The notes: generated by a model from the letters alone, not told the origin. Shown: positions 50,206-60,842, numbered from the stretch's first letter. The stretch: DNA of 64,000 bases from Planomicrobium stackebrandtii (GCF_030814955.1 NZ_JAUSWB010000003.1:343583-407582), one strand, 5' to 3'. A program made the numbers and translations.

Positions 50206-51648
50206 GTGAAAAAACAGCAGATGTATATAAATGGAAAGTGGATAGGCAGTATCGGAAATGACTGGTTTGAAACAAAAAATCCGGGGACTGGTGAAGTGCT
50301 GGCAGAAATTCCAAGAGGGAAAAAAGAAGATGTAGATGCGGCAGTCGAAGCTGCCCGCACAACATTTGAATCAGAGGAATGGCAGTCTTTCCCGCCGATT
50401 GAAAGAGGGCGGATTTTACATAAAGTGGCAGATGCTTTACGGGCAGATGCGGAAGAAATTGCTTTGCTGGAAACGCTGGATACCGGTAAACCGTTGACCC
50501 AGGCACGAAAAGATGTTGAGGCATCGGCCCTCTACTTTGAATATTATGCAGGAATGGCCGATAAGATTTTTGGTGAGACCATACCGGTTCAGCCGGGAAT
50601 ACTGGATTACACGCTGCGGGAACCGATTGGCGTAACGGCGCACATTGTCCCTTGGAACTACCCGCTGCAAATCATATCCCGCTCTACGGCCGCTGCAATT
50701 GCGACAGGCAATACTGTTGTCGCAAAACCCGCGGAAGACACACCATTGACCGCCATCAAACTGGCCGAGATCTTTGATCAAACCGATTTGCCAAAAGGTG
50801 TCTTTAATCTGGTGACTGGCTATGGCTATGAAGCGGGAGCAGCGATTTCCGAGCACCCGGATGTTGACCACATTACGTTCACCGGTTCAGTCCAAACAGG
50901 TTCTGCCGTCATGATGGGAGCAGCAAAAAACGTCAAGCCGGTAACGCTGGAACTTGGCGGGAAATCACCAAATATTGTTTTTGATGATTGCGATCAAGAA
51001 GAGGCAGTGGACTGGGTGGTGCGTTCAATTATTCAAAATGCCGGCCAGACCTGTTCCGCCGGTTCTCGTCTGCTCATTCAAGACTCCATCAAAGAGGAAT
51101 TTTTGAAAAAAGTCGTGGCAAAAATGGAAGCGATTCAAATCGGCAAAGGGGTAGACGACCTGGACCTCGGTCCGATTCTGAATGAAAAGCAATTTTCACG
51201 TATTCTGGAATTCATGGATGTTGCCAATAAAGAAGGAGCCGCCTTCCTGACAGGCGGCAAGCGCCAGGAAACAGCCGGACTTGAAAACGGCTACTTTTTC
51301 CAGCCCACTGTCATAGATGGACTGTCACCAAAAAGCTATGTGGCACAGGAAGAAATTTTTGCGCCAGTTGTTGCCGCGTTTTCATTTGAAACAGAGCAGC
51401 AGGCGATTGAATTGGCCAATGGCACGGATTACGGTCTGGTGACAGGGATTTGGACAAAAGATGGAGCCCGGGCACATCGGGTAGCCAGCAAAATTCGTGC
51501 CGGGCAGGTTTTCATCAACAACTACGGTGCAGGCGGCGGAGTGCAGATGCCATTTGGCGGATACAAAAAAAGTGGATTTGGACGGGAAAAAGGGCTGGAA
51601 GCTTTGCGCAATTACACCATATTGAAGAATGTGGCACTGAAGTATTAA
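50206..51648 (+). CDS. NAD(P)-dependent aldehyde dehydrogenase
   Basis: A 480-residue ALDH of the betaine-aldehyde/succinate-semialdehyde-like clan, oxidising an aldehyde to an acid. The cofactor/oxyanion stretch is IVPWNYPL, ELGGKSPN carries the catalytic Glu and GQTCSAGSRL the catalytic Cys. The start is GTG at 50206, with AAAGAGG ten bases upstream. It closes the TRAP-dehydrogenase operon. In this context it could complete oxidation of a semialdehyde formed from the imported acid; the actual substrate is inferred. Ends in a strong terminator. Confidence 0.9.
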   Translation: MKKQQMYINGKWIGSIGNDWFETKNPGTGEVLAEIPRGKKEDVDAAVEAARTTFESEEWQSFPPIERGRILHKVADALRADAEEIALLETLDTGKPLTQARKDVEASALYFEYYAGMADKIFGETIPVQPGILDYTLREPIGVTAHIVPWNYPLQIISRSTAAAIATGNTVVAKPAEDTPLTAIKLAEIFDQTDLPKGVFNLVTGYGYEAGAAISEHPDVDHITFTGSVQTGSAVMMGAAKNVKPVTLELGGKSPNIVFDDCDQEEAVDWVVRSIIQNAGQTCSAGSRLLIQDSIKEEFLKKVVAKMEAIQIGKGVDDLDLGPILNEKQFSRILEFMDVANKEGAAFLTGGKRQETAGLENGYFFQPTVIDGLSPKSYVAQEEIFAPVVAAFSFETEQQAIELANGTDYGLVTGIWTKDGARAHRVASKIRAGQVFINNYGAGGGVQMPFGGYKKSGFGREKGLEALRNYTILKNVALKY

Positions 51649-51663
51649 AGATTTGGACATTGG

Positions 51664-51700
51664 AAAAGGGCTATCCTCAATGTGAGGACAGCCCTTTGTT
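51664..51700 (+). terminator. Rho-independent terminator
   Basis: AAAGGGCTATCCTCA and TGAGGACAGCCCTTT form a near-perfect stem, then TGTTTGTTT. Ends the TRAP-ALDH operon. Confidence 0.88.
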
Positions 51701-52227
51701 TGTTTAAGGTAACTATAATTTGTTTTGACTCAATTTTTCAACCCTTTTGACAGGGGAATCATTTCCATTGAAAGTGTTACTTTCAGTACCGCGGTCATTG
51801 TTCCACTGGTTGCTTTCTAACTTAAGCAACGTAAACCCTACCTTCTTTTACGTCCTTGCGATCCTTAAATCGCGCCAGTGTGAATAAGTATTCTCAAAAA
51901 CATTATCGTAGAATGCCAGATTATCAAAATTTACCAGTTACCTTTGTGTTAACTAGATAAGTGTCTCACAGACTTTGATAAATGTCAATGAAGAGATTTG
52001 AGTAGAATAGAAAAACTGCTTGATGTTGTATAGAAGGAACGGCACATAGATCGTTTTGGACCGATTAGGCGCTAGCCCGCAAATCAGATAGAAACCTGAG
52101 CTTCAGATTTTCCTGATTTCCAGCTGCCCGAACAACTAATATAGCCTAAGATGACTTTTATTTTTTGTCTTTCCTTTATTGGTGTATAATTGTAGGCATT
52201 ACTGATGGTGGAAGAAGGAGACTCTTT
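51701..52227. other. Gene-poor stretch with promoter before pncB
   Basis: No credible gene. A -10 box TATAAT at 52185-52190 with a weak -35 (TTTTTG, 52162-52167, spacer 17) probably serves pncB. The middle carries short imperfect stems and shares words (CGCGCCAGTG, GCAAATCAGAT) with the gene-poor stretch at 13.2-13.8 kb. Confidence 0.4.
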
Positions 52228-53697
52228 ATGGATAAGCATTATGCGGATGACAGTTTGGCATTACATACAGATTTATATCAAATCAATATGTCGGAGGCTT
52301 ATTGGGCAGATGGCATGCACGAGCGGAAAGCGGTATTTGAATTATTTTTCCGCAAATTGCCTTTTGGCAATGGCTACGCCCTTTTTGCCGGATTGGAACG
52401 TGTGCTGGATTACTTGAAAAACTTCAAATTTACGGACAGTGATTTGGATTATCTTCAGGAAGAGCTTGGTTATAAACAGGATTTTCTTGATTATTTGCGG
52501 ACAGTCCGATTTACGGGAGATGTTTATTCGGTGATGGAAGGTGAACTGGTCTTCCAAAACGAAGCATTGATTCGTGTAGAAGCACCTCTTGTGGAAGCTC
52601 AATTAATCGAAACTGCTTTATTGAACATCGTTAACTACCAAACCTTAATTGCTACCAAAGCAAGCCGCATCAAGCAAATTGTAAAAGATGAGCGTGTCAT
52701 GGAATTTGGAACGAGGCGTGCGCAGGAAATGGACGCCGCCATTTGGGGTACGCGTGCTGCTTACATTGGCGGGCTTGAAGCGACCAGCAATGCACGGGCA
52801 GGCAAGAAGTTCGGCATTCCGGTAGCAGGGACTCATGCCCATTCGATGGTACAGGCTTACAAAGATGAATATGAGGCTTTCCATGCCTATGCGAAACGCC
52901 ATAAAGACTGCGTCTTTTTAGTGGATACATACGATACATTAAAATCGGGGTTGCCGATTGCCATAAAAGTGGCGCAGGAGCTGGGAGATCAAATCAATTT
53001 CCACGGAATCCGGTTGGACAGCGGTGATATTGCATTCTTATCCAAAGAAGCACGGAAAATGCTGGATGCCGCAGGTTTTCCGGATGCAGAAGTAGTGGTT
53101 TCCAACGACCTGGACGAATACACCATTTTAAACTTGAAAGCTCAGGGAGCCCGTGTAGATTCCTGGGGGATTGGGACGAAACTGATTACTGCCTATGATC
53201 AGCCTGCGCTGGGGGCAGTATATAAGCTAGTAGCAATTGAAAATGAAAACGGTGAAATGGAAGATACCATAAAAATTTCAGGAAATGCAGAAAAAGTCAC
53301 TACTCCAGGACTGAAAAGCGTTTACCGGATCATAGATAGGGAAAATGGGAAATCAGAAGGTGATTACATTGCGATGCATGATGAAGATCCTGCTTCTGAA
53401 GAGCGTTTGAAAATGTTCCATCCTGTCCATACCTTCGTATCGAAATTCGTGACAAATTTTGAAGCAGTCAATATTCATCACAAAGTTATTGAAGATGGAC
53501 AGGTGGTTTACGAAAACCCAAGTTTGCCTGAAATGCAGGCTTATGCAAGAAAAAACATGGACCTGTTATGGGATGAGTATAAACGCTCACTGAATCCTGA
53601 AGAATATCCGGTAGACCTCAGCCAGAAATGCTGGGACAACAAAATGAAGAACATCCAGGAAGTGCGCCAGGCAGTCCATGATTATATTCGAGACTAA
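52228..53697 (+). CDS. pncB: Nicotinate phosphoribosyltransferase
   Basis: A 489-residue enzyme of NAD salvage, joining nicotinate and PRPP to nicotinate mononucleotide with ATP. It opens LHTDLYQINMSEAYW, has EFGTRRAQEMDAAIWGTRAAY and the phosphorylatable-His stretch GTHAHSMVQAY. AGAAGGAG lies 7 bases before the ATG at 52228; an upstream in-frame codon lacks an RBS. It is followed 12 bases later by nadE, so the two form an NAD salvage operon. Confidence 0.95.
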   Translation: MDKHYADDSLALHTDLYQINMSEAYWADGMHERKAVFELFFRKLPFGNGYALFAGLERVLDYLKNFKFTDSDLDYLQEELGYKQDFLDYLRTVRFTGDVYSVMEGELVFQNEALIRVEAPLVEAQLIETALLNIVNYQTLIATKASRIKQIVKDERVMEFGTRRAQEMDAAIWGTRAAYIGGLEATSNARAGKKFGIPVAGTHAHSMVQAYKDEYEAFHAYAKRHKDCVFLVDTYDTLKSGLPIAIKVAQELGDQINFHGIRLDSGDIAFLSKEARKMLDAAGFPDAEVVVSNDLDEYTILNLKAQGARVDSWGIGTKLITAYDQPALGAVYKLVAIENENGEMEDTIKISGNAEKVTTPGLKSVYRIIDRENGKSEGDYIAMHDEDPASEERLKMFHPVHTFVSKFVTNFEAVNIHHKVIEDGQVVYENPSLPEMQAYARKNMDLLWDEYKRSLNPEEYPVDLSQKCWDNKMKNIQEVRQAVHDYIRD

Positions 53698-53709
53698 GGG
53701 GGATTCAGA

Positions 53710-54537
53710 ATGTCTACTTTGCAACAGCAGATTATTGAAGAACTGAAAGTGCAGCCTTCCATCCAACCAAAAGAAGAAATTGAACGCACGGTGTCATTTT
53801 TAAAAGAGTATCTCAAGCGCCATTCGTTCTTAAAAGGATTTGTACTGGGAATTTCAGGCGGCCAGGATTCCACATTGCTTGGCAAGATGGCCCAGATGGC
53901 AATCGATCAGTTGAATGAAGAAAATGCTGGTCAGGAGTACGGGTTTTATGCCATCCGCTTGCCATACGGAGTGCAGTTTGACGAACATGATGCCAAAGAC
54001 GCGCTGGATTTTATTCAGCCGACTAAACTTTACACGATCAACATCAAAGAAGCTGTTGACGCGAGCGATCGGGCATTGGAACAGGCCGGCATAGAGCTGT
54101 CCGATTTTGCAAAAGGCAACGAAAAGGCCCGTGAGCGGATGAAGGCCCAATATTCAGTGGCAGCCATGCATAAGGCCGTTGTTTTGGGAACAGATCATGC
54201 GGCAGAGGCGATTACCGGATTTTATACGAAGTTTGGGGACGGTGCAGCGGATTTGACCCCGCTGTTTCGCTTGAACAAGCGCCAGGGACGGGCTATGTTA
54301 AAAGAACTTGGTGCTCCTGAACATCTGTACATGAAAATACCGACTGCGGATCTGGAAGAAGACAAACCGGCGATTCCTGATGAAATAGCTCTCGGAGTAA
54401 CATACGAAATGATCGATGATTATTTGGAAGGCAAAAAAATTCCGGCAGACGCTCAGGAGAAGCTGGAAGGCTATTATTTGAGAACACAGCACAAGCGGCA
54501 GCTGCCTATTACAGTGTTTGATGATTTCTGGAAATAA
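53710..54537 (+). CDS. nadE: NH3-dependent NAD+ synthetase
   Basis: A 275-residue cytosolic ligase making NAD+ from deamido-NAD, ammonia and ATP. The PP-loop ATP site SGGQDS is near residue 45, and there is no N-terminal glutaminase domain, so ammonia is the nitrogen source. The C-terminal [15 protein letters not shown] motif is conserved. AGGGGG lies before the ATG. Twelve bases separate it from pncB, and a terminator follows. Confidence 0.96.
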   Translation: MSTLQQQIIEELKVQPSIQPKEEIERTVSFLKEYLKRHSFLKGFVLGISGGQDSTLLGKMAQMAIDQLNEENAGQEYGFYAIRLPYGVQFDEHDAKDALDFIQPTKLYTINIKEAVDASDRALEQAGIELSDFAKGNEKARERMKAQYSVAAMHKAVVLGTDHAAEAITGFYTKFGDGAADLTPLFRLNKRQGRAMLKELGAPEHLYMKIPTADLEEDKPAIPDEIALGVTYEMIDDYLEGKKIPADAQEKLEGYYLRTQHKRQLPITVFDDFWK

Positions 54538-54542
54538 CAAGA

Positions 54543-54578
54543 AAAAGCAAGGTCTCTTCGGGAGATCTTGCTTTTTTT
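54543..54578 (+). terminator. Rho-independent terminator
   Basis: AAAGCAAGGTCTC, TTCG loop, GGAGATCTTGCTTT with one wobble, then T7. Ends pncB-nadE. Confidence 0.9.
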
Positions 54579-54698
54579 ATGGGCAAAGCGATAGAGGGAA
54601 AAACCGGCGCAGTTGAGTTATTATCCATTATTCGTTATGATTACGATAAGATTGTGATAATTCAAAACATTTTCTGATTTGTATTGGAGGAACTATAG

Positions 54699-55649
54699 AT
54701 GAATGCAAAAGAGCGGTTGGAACAAGTAATTGATAATATTGAAAAAGTGATTATCGGCAAGCGCAATATTGTAGAGTTGAGCATGGTGGCGATGCTGTCT
54801 CATGGACATGTTTTGCTTGAGGATGTTCCAGGTGTCGGAAAAACGATGCTGGTCCGTGCCTTGGCGAAATCAGTAGGAGCCGATTTCAAACGGATTCAGT
54901 TTACGCCGGATTTGCTGCCGTCGGATGTTGTCGGTGTCTCCATCTATAACCCGAAAGACATGGAATTCCACTTCCGCCCAGGGCCGATCATGGGCAATAT
55001 CATTTTAGCTGATGAAATCAACCGGACCTCACCAAAAACGCAGTCTTCTCTTCTTGAAGCAATGGAAGAAGCTTCGGTCACCATTGATGGTGTCACGATG
55101 CAGATCCCTAAACCATTCTTTGTCATGGCAACGCAAAATCCGATTGAATACGAAGGCACTTACCCACTGCCGGAAGCCCAGCTTGATCGCTTTTTATTGA
55201 AGATCAAAATGGGGTATCCGACGCCTAAAGAAGAAATGGAAGTACTGAACCGTGCACGGTCCGCAGCGCCAATTGAAGAATTGACCTCAGTAATTTCCCT
55301 CAACGAGCTGCTGGAACTTCAGGAGCAGGTGAAAACCATTAAGGTGGACGAAACTATCCGCAGCTATATTGTCGATTTGTCCAGGCAGACCCGACAGGAT
55401 TCCTACGTATATTTGGGTGTAAGTCCGCGTGGTTCGATTGCACTGATGAAAGCTTCGCAAGCCTATGCTTTGTTAAGAGGCCGGGATTATGTAACACCGG
55501 ATGATGTTCAGTATTTGGCGAAGTTCGTTTTCGGCCATCGCATCATGCTTCGATCAGAAGCCCGTTATGATGGCATAACAGCAGAAGAAATTACAGAACG
55601 AATTTTAGCGAAAACACGCGTGCCTGTTCAAAGGCTAGTTGGCCAATGA
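54699..55649 (+). CDS. MoxR family AAA+ ATPase
   Basis: A 316-residue ATPase. Walker A is GVPGVGKTM (near residue 45), Walker B is ILADEINR, and sensor and arginine-finger stretches (ATQNPIEYEGTYPLPEAQLDRF) are present. TTGGAGG precedes the ATG. It overlaps the next gene by 4 bases (ATGA at 55646) and heads a MoxR-DUF58-transglutaminase operon, a common bacterial set thought to work on folding or maturation of membrane or surface targets. The actual target is unknown. Confidence 0.92.
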   Translation: MNAKERLEQVIDNIEKVIIGKRNIVELSMVAMLSHGHVLLEDVPGVGKTMLVRALAKSVGADFKRIQFTPDLLPSDVVGVSIYNPKDMEFHFRPGPIMGNIILADEINRTSPKTQSSLLEAMEEASVTIDGVTMQIPKPFFVMATQNPIEYEGTYPLPEAQLDRFLLKIKMGYPTPKEEMEVLNRARSAAPIEELTSVISLNELLELQEQVKTIKVDETIRSYIVDLSRQTRQDSYVYLGVSPRGSIALMKASQAYALLRGRDYVTPDDVQYLAKFVFGHRIMLRSEARYDGITAEEITERILAKTRVPVQRLVGQ

Positions 55650-56860
55650 ATCGACTGAAAAAAATTATAAGTTTATGGGGGCGTCTGCTCCTCGTTTTAT
55701 TTATCCTTTTTTTAACGTTTTCTTTTGCCATGTTCCAGGGAGGATTTGTCAGTTGGTTTATTTTTTATATGTCTCTGCCGTTTATCCTCTATTCGGTTCT
55801 GCTTACTTTTTATCCGTTGCAGGATGTCGAAGCCTCCAGGGAAATTCATACGGCGCAGGTCCGTAAAGGCGGAAGTTTTTCAGCGACAGCCACTATTTAC
55901 CGGAAAACCCCGTTTCCATTGCTGTACACCGTTTTAAGAGAACAAACCACTTCACCTTCATTAAACAAAAGAATGGCTGGCCAGCAGCAGAAAATGATTG
56001 TTCCGGGATTCCGAAAAAGGTATTCCTGGACTTATGCGGTCGACCAGATGCCGAGAGGAGAACATGTACTGGAAGGAATTCACCTGGAAGTCGCTGATTT
56101 TTTCGGCTGGGTGAAAAAAAACCGGCTGTTGCCGGTCCAGCAAATTGTGTTGGTTTATCCGACTACTGTAGAAATCACCTACCGGCCGATGGAGTCGCGC
56201 TATGATCAAGGCTCAATGGCGGCTCCTTTTACGCTGGTGAAGGATACCACCATGGCAAGTGGAATCAGGGATTACCAGCCTGGCGACCGCGTCTCGTGGA
56301 TTCATTGGAAATCATATGCACGCACCCAGACTTTGCGCACGAAAGAATTTGAAGATCGCCAATCGCAAGAACTTTTTTTGTTGGATGACCGAAAGGCTTC
56401 AAAAAATTTCGAGCTGCAGGTAGAGCTGGTTGCATCCATTCTGCAGTCGGTAGTTCGGGCCAATTCGAGCCTGGCCTATCTGTCTGTTGGCCAAAATCCC
56501 AATTATTTTCCTCTGATCCAAACGGAGGAACACCTGCAGCGGGTGATGTATCATTTGGCGAAAGTGCAAAGCGATTTGGATAAGCCAGCTGATCAGGCGA
56601 TTGGCCGTGAGCTTCAGCAGATGAACACTTCCAGTCTGCTTTATGTGACCTGCCAATTGACAATGGACATGGTGCAGGCGATTAGAAAAAACGCTAAAAA
56701 TTTAAGCAATTGCATGTGTTTGGTTGTTGCCGATAAAGGTGAACCATTACTTAAAGAAGATGAAGAAGTTCACCAGTTTGCACGTTCGAAAGGATTTGTA
56801 GTCAAGCGGGTGAGTCCAGAGAACTTTGCAACAGTGTTTACGGAGGTGAATCGCCAATGA
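55646..56860 (+). CDS. DUF58 domain-containing protein
   Basis: A 404-residue protein with two N-terminal transmembrane segments (about residues 8-55) and a cytosolic-side or external DUF58/von Willebrand-like domain. The DUF58 core includes GIRDYQPGDRVSWIHWKSYARTQTL-type sequence near residues 205-230. Its start overlaps the MoxR stop and its own stop overlaps the next gene by 4 bases, so the three are translationally coupled. Function unknown beyond the family link with MoxR ATPases. Confidence 0.9.
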   Translation: MNRLKKIISLWGRLLLVLFILFLTFSFAMFQGGFVSWFIFYMSLPFILYSVLLTFYPLQDVEASREIHTAQVRKGGSFSATATIYRKTPFPLLYTVLREQTTSPSLNKRMAGQQQKMIVPGFRKRYSWTYAVDQMPRGEHVLEGIHLEVADFFGWVKKNRLLPVQQIVLVYPTTVEITYRPMESRYDQGSMAAPFTLVKDTTMASGIRDYQPGDRVSWIHWKSYARTQTLRTKEFEDRQSQELFLLDDRKASKNFELQVELVASILQSVVRANSSLAYLSVGQNPNYFPLIQTEEHLQRVMYHLAKVQSDLDKPADQAIGRELQQMNTSSLLYVTCQLTMDMVQAIRKNAKNLSNCMCLVVADKGEPLLKEDEEVHQFARSKGFVVKRVSPENFATVFTEVNRQ

Positions 56861-59043
56861 CTTCCATAAGGAAAAATAAATTGTTTATGGCTGTGTTATA
56901 TGCACTGGTTTTCTTTATGCTGGCTGAATGGCTGACGCCTGTTATTGTGCTGACGGCAACGGGCCATAAAGCATTGTTTTTGATTTTTGTGGCTGCGGGG
57001 TTATTAATGGCTTTTTTACGGGTTCCGTGGTGGTTTTCCGGACCTTTAAAAACTTTGTATATCTTATGGTTTATCGTTTATGTCTATACCGGCAATGTGT
57101 TTTTTACGAGTGAAGCCATTGCTTTTCTCTGGACAGATTTCGGTCTGAATTTCTCTGCCCTAATGTCCCAGAACTGGGCTGGAACGACGGATGTTTTCCG
57201 CACCGTCCTGTTTTTCGTTTTGTTGTGGATGGCGATTTATTTGATCCATTACTGGGTGAGCTTCAGGTTGAGTATCTTCCTGTTTTATTTGCTGACTGTC
57301 ATCTTCATCGCGGTACTGGATACTTTCAGTCCGTATTCGGGAGAAACGGCCATCATTCGGATTATGGTCATTGGCTTGCTTCTCGCGGGCCTGCTGCATT
57401 TGGCGCGTTGGATGGAAGGGCATCGCATATTGGAGCGAACGGATAAACTGGCTATGTTTGCCGTGCCGCTCGTTTTATTGGTGGCGGGCTCAACTGCTTT
57501 GGCATTGTATCTGCCAAAAGCCGGTCCGATTTGGCCGGATCCGGTTCCGTTTATCACCTCGTTCTCTGGACAAGGGGGTGTCGGAAGTGGAGGCAATGTG
57601 GGCAGAATAGGTTACGGAGTGGATGATTCGCGGCTGGGTGGTTCTTTTATCGGAGACGATACAGCCGTTTTCCAAGCAGAAGTGTCGGAAGGCCAGTATT
57701 GGAAGGTCGAATCGAAAGATTATTATACGACAAAGGGCTGGGAACTTACCGAGAACGTAGGTGAATCATTCGTCTACGGAAACAGTGAAACTGTTGAAAC
57801 AGATTTTGTTTTGGATGAAGAAGAAGAACTGGAATCGGCTCGCTTATCGATGGAACAGGGATTCCCGTTTGTCCTTTATCCATATGGAACCGAATCTTTT
57901 ACAATGGAAGAGTCATTGGACTACCAGTATAGTACTGTGGATCAGCGCTTTGAAACTTATCAAGATGGGGAAGAGTTCGAACCTGAAGCTTATGAAATCA
58001 GCTTTACTGAGCCGAGCTATAGCCTGACTGCTTTACGCGATACAAGCCCGGAAGAATTAGCGGAGCTGCCTGCCGAGTTTGACCGGTTTTTGCAATTGCC
58101 GGATGGGCTGCCCGAACGTGTGGGTGATTTGGCGGCGGAAGTTACTGAAAGCAGTGAAACAGTCTATGACAAAACACGCGCAATCGAGCGCTATTTCAGC
58201 ACATCAGGATTTGAGTACAGCCAATCCGATATTCCAGTGCCTGAGGCTGACGAAGATTATGTAGACCAGTTTTTATTCGAAACACAAAGAGGGTATTGTG
58301 ATAATTTTTCGACTTCAATGGTGGTCATGTTGCGTTCTTTGGACATCCCCGCCCGTTGGGTCAAGGGATTTAATGAAGGAGAACTGGTCGATTCAGACGG
58401 CGATACCGATGTTTATCAAGTGACAAATAATAATGCCCATTCTTGGGTAGAGGCTTATATGCCTGGAGTCGGCTGGATGCTTTTCGAACCGACTATCGGT
58501 TTTACCGGAGCTTCTGCGATCGATTTTGATTTAGAACTGGATGCGGACGATCCGGAACAGCCTGAAGAACAGGAACTTCCACTGGCGGAAGATCCGGAAA
58601 CTGCGGAAGAGGAAGAAGCGGCAATTGCTTCCGGCCCTTCTTTCTGGGACCGGTTTACCGATTCCATTTCAGCGAATCGCTGGAAGATTCTCTGGACGTT
58701 AGCTGGACTCGTACTTGCTGCAGCGATACTTTTCAAAATCCGGCATAAATGGATGCCGAAGCTGCTGGTCTCCTATTACCGAAGAGGCAGTGGAGGATCG
58801 GCTCGGTTTGAAAAAGCTTACCTGAGATTGTTGAAGCAGCTGGAATTGTACGGCATCAACAGGCGCCCAGGGCAGACATTGAAATCTTATGCAGCTTACA
58901 TCGATTCGTTTTTCGGCACGAGGGAAATGTCTAAATTGACCGAGGCTTACGAGCGCACGGTTTATGGGGGCGACGAGGAATCGGTTGACTGGCCTGAGTT
59001 AAGGGAAAGTTGGGAAAATTTAATCAATCGGACAAGCGGTTGA
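56857..59043 (+). CDS. TgpA-like transmembrane transglutaminase-domain protein
   Basis: A 728-residue membrane protein. The N-terminal half (about 1-215) has six or more hydrophobic helices; a large outer region follows, with a transglutaminase-like core whose catalytic Cys is about residue 481 (RGYCDNFSTSM), His about 528 (NNAHSWVEAY) and Asp/Glu after it (LFEPT). A further helix near 605-625 precedes a DUF4129-like C-terminal tail. This is the TgpA/DUF3488 architecture found with MoxR and DUF58. GGAGG precedes the ATG. It closes the operon. Confidence 0.88.
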   Translation: MTSIRKNKLFMAVLYALVFFMLAEWLTPVIVLTATGHKALFLIFVAAGLLMAFLRVPWWFSGPLKTLYILWFIVYVYTGNVFFTSEAIAFLWTDFGLNFSALMSQNWAGTTDVFRTVLFFVLLWMAIYLIHYWVSFRLSIFLFYLLTVIFIAVLDTFSPYSGETAIIRIMVIGLLLAGLLHLARWMEGHRILERTDKLAMFAVPLVLLVAGSTALALYLPKAGPIWPDPVPFITSFSGQGGVGSGGNVGRIGYGVDDSRLGGSFIGDDTAVFQAEVSEGQYWKVESKDYYTTKGWELTENVGESFVYGNSETVETDFVLDEEEELESARLSMEQGFPFVLYPYGTESFTMEESLDYQYSTVDQRFETYQDGEEFEPEAYEISFTEPSYSLTALRDTSPEELAELPAEFDRFLQLPDGLPERVGDLAAEVTESSETVYDKTRAIERYFSTSGFEYSQSDIPVPEADEDYVDQFLFETQRGYCDNFSTSMVVMLRSLDIPARWVKGFNEGELVDSDGDTDVYQVTNNNAHSWVEAYMPGVGWMLFEPTIGFTGASAIDFDLELDADDPEQPEEQELPLAEDPETAEEEEAAIASGPSFWDRFTDSISANRWKILWTLAGLVLAAAILFKIRHKWMPKLLVSYYRRGSGGSARFEKAYLRLLKQLELYGINRRPGQTLKSYAAYIDSFFGTREMSKLTEAYERTVYGGDEESVDWPELRESWENLINRTSG

Positions 59044-59092
59044 TTTTACGGCTTTTAGCTTGTACAATTGAGAAAATTATAGATTACAGGTG

Positions 59093-59163
59093 CCCTCATA
59101 TATGTCCGGTGATATGGATCGGATGTCTCTACCAAGTCCCCGGAAATGACTTGACTATGAAGG
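59093..59163 (+). ncRNA. Guanine riboswitch upstream of guaA
   Basis: A purine-riboswitch aptamer. P1 pairs CCCTCATA with TATGAAGG (one mismatch), the L2/J2-3 words GATATGG and TCTCTACC, L3 CCGGAAATGACT and the J3/1 word GACTAT are present. The C in GACTA (where adenine switches carry T) indicates guanine specificity. A terminator hairpin follows at 59217-59252 and guaA starts at 59289, so guanine should terminate transcription. Confidence 0.88.
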
Positions 59164-59216
59164 TGGATGACGCATGCTTTTTTGACATGTGCATTCGCCT
59201 TTTTGATGTAGAGCAG

Positions 59217-59252
59217 AAGAACGCGAGGTCCAATTTTCGCGTTCTTTTGCTA
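59217..59252 (+). terminator. Riboswitch-controlled terminator before guaA
   Basis: AAGAACGCGA and TCGCGTTCTT form a perfect 10-bp stem followed by TTTGC and TTTT. It is the expression platform of the guanine aptamer. Confidence 0.85.
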
Positions 59253-59288
59253 TTTTGAGGCCTGAATTGAATAGAAGAGGTGAAGGTT

Positions 59289-60842
59289 TTGCCAGTTAGT
59301 CCAATGTTGAAAGAGCAGAAAAAAATCGTCGTTTTGGATTTCGGAAGTCAGTACAATCAGTTGATCACCCGCCGCATCCGTGAAATCGGCGTATACAGTG
59401 AACTTCATCCACATACCGTCACTGCCGAAGAAATCAAAGACATGAATGCCACAGGAATCATTTTCTCAGGCGGTCCAAATTCGGTATACGACAAAGACGC
59501 TTTTTCCATCGATGATGCAATTTTTGAAATGGGCTTGCCGATTTTAGGGATTTGCTATGGCATGCAGTTGATGGCGCTGCACTTGAAAGGAAATGTGGAG
59601 AAATCCCAAAACCGCGAGTACGGGAAAGCCGAGCTGAAATTGACTAAAGAAAGCAAGCTTTTCAAAGACCTTCCGGAAGAGCAGGTTGTCTGGATGAGCC
59701 ACGGCGACTTGGTAACGGCAGCACCTCCTGGCTTTGATGTCATTGGAACAAGTTCTGGCTGCCCAATCGCTTCGATGGCAGACGAAAGCCGCGGATTTTA
59801 CGGCGTTCAGTTCCACCCGGAAGTTCGCCACACGATCTACGGCAACGACTTGCTGCGTAAGTTCGTCTACGACGTTTGCGGCATGGCAGATGACTGGTCA
59901 ATGGAAAATTACATTGAGCTGGAAATTGAAAAAATCCGTGAAGAAGTTGGCGACAAAAAAGTTTTATGCGCACTTAGCGGCGGAGTAGATTCATCAGTCG
60001 TTGCTGTATTGATCCACAGAGCAATCGGCGATCAATTAACATGCATGTTCGTGGACCACGGTCTTCTTCGCAAAGGTGAAGCGGAAAGCGTCATGAAAAC
60101 TTTTGCCGACGGATTCAATATGAATGTTATCAAAATTGATGCACGCGACCGCTTCATGAGTAAACTTGAAGGTGTAACCGATCCAGAGAAAAAACGCAAA
60201 ATCATCGGCAATGAGTTTATCTATGTGTTCGATGACGAAGCTTCAAAACTGGAAGGCATGGACTTCCTTGCGCAAGGAACACTTTATACCGATATCATCG
60301 AAAGTGGAACGACTACTGCCCAAACCATCAAATCGCATCATAATGTAGGCGGTTTGCCGGATGATATGCAGTTTAAATTGATTGAGCCTTTAAACACACT
60401 GTTCAAAGATGAAGTACGTGTTCTTGGAAAAGAACTTGGCATGCCGGATGAAATTGTATGGCGCCAGCCTTTCCCGGGTCCGGGTCTTGGCATCCGCATC
60501 ATGGGAGCAGTAACGGAAGAAAAATTGGAAATCGTCCGCGAATCTGACTGGATTCTTCGCGACGAAATAAGCAAAGCCGGCCTTGATCGCGACATTTGGC
60601 AATACTTCACCGTCCTGCCGGATCTGCGCAGCGTTGGAGTTATGGGCGATGCCCGTACGTACGATTATGCGATCGGCATTCGTGCAGTTACCTCTATTGA
60701 CGGCATGACTTCTGATTGGGCCCGCATTCCTTGGGAAGTACTGGAAAAAATCAGTGTCCGCTTAGTCAATGAAGTAGACCACATTAACCGCGTGCTTTAC
60801 GACATCACGAGCAAGCCGCCTGCTACGATTGAGTGGGAGTAA
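59289..60842 (+). CDS. guaA: GMP synthase (glutamine-hydrolysing)
   Basis: A 517-residue enzyme converting XMP to GMP with glutamine and ATP. The N-terminal class I amidotransferase has Cys in GICYGMQ and His-Pro-Glu in QFHPEV; the ATP pyrophosphatase PP-loop is LSGGVDSS (near residue 228), and the C-terminal dimerisation part ends [12 protein letters not shown]. The TTG at 59289 is preferred, with AGAGG 8 to 9 bases upstream; a GTG at 59280 overlaps this RBS. Expression is under the guanine riboswitch at 59093. Confidence 0.95.
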   Translation: MPVSPMLKEQKKIVVLDFGSQYNQLITRRIREIGVYSELHPHTVTAEEIKDMNATGIIFSGGPNSVYDKDAFSIDDAIFEMGLPILGICYGMQLMALHLKGNVEKSQNREYGKAELKLTKESKLFKDLPEEQVVWMSHGDLVTAAPPGFDVIGTSSGCPIASMADESRGFYGVQFHPEVRHTIYGNDLLRKFVYDVCGMADDWSMENYIELEIEKIREEVGDKKVLCALSGGVDSSVVAVLIHRAIGDQLTCMFVDHGLLRKGEAESVMKTFADGFNMNVIKIDARDRFMSKLEGVTDPEKKRKIIGNEFIYVFDDEASKLEGMDFLAQGTLYTDIIESGTTTAQTIKSHHNVGGLPDDMQFKLIEPLNTLFKDEVRVLGKELGMPDEIVWRQPFPGPGLGIRIMGAVTEEKLEIVRESDWILRDEISKAGLDRDIWQYFTVLPDLRSVGVMGDARTYDYAIGIRAVTSIDGMTSDWARIPWEVLEKISVRLVNEVDHINRVLYDITSKPPATIEWE

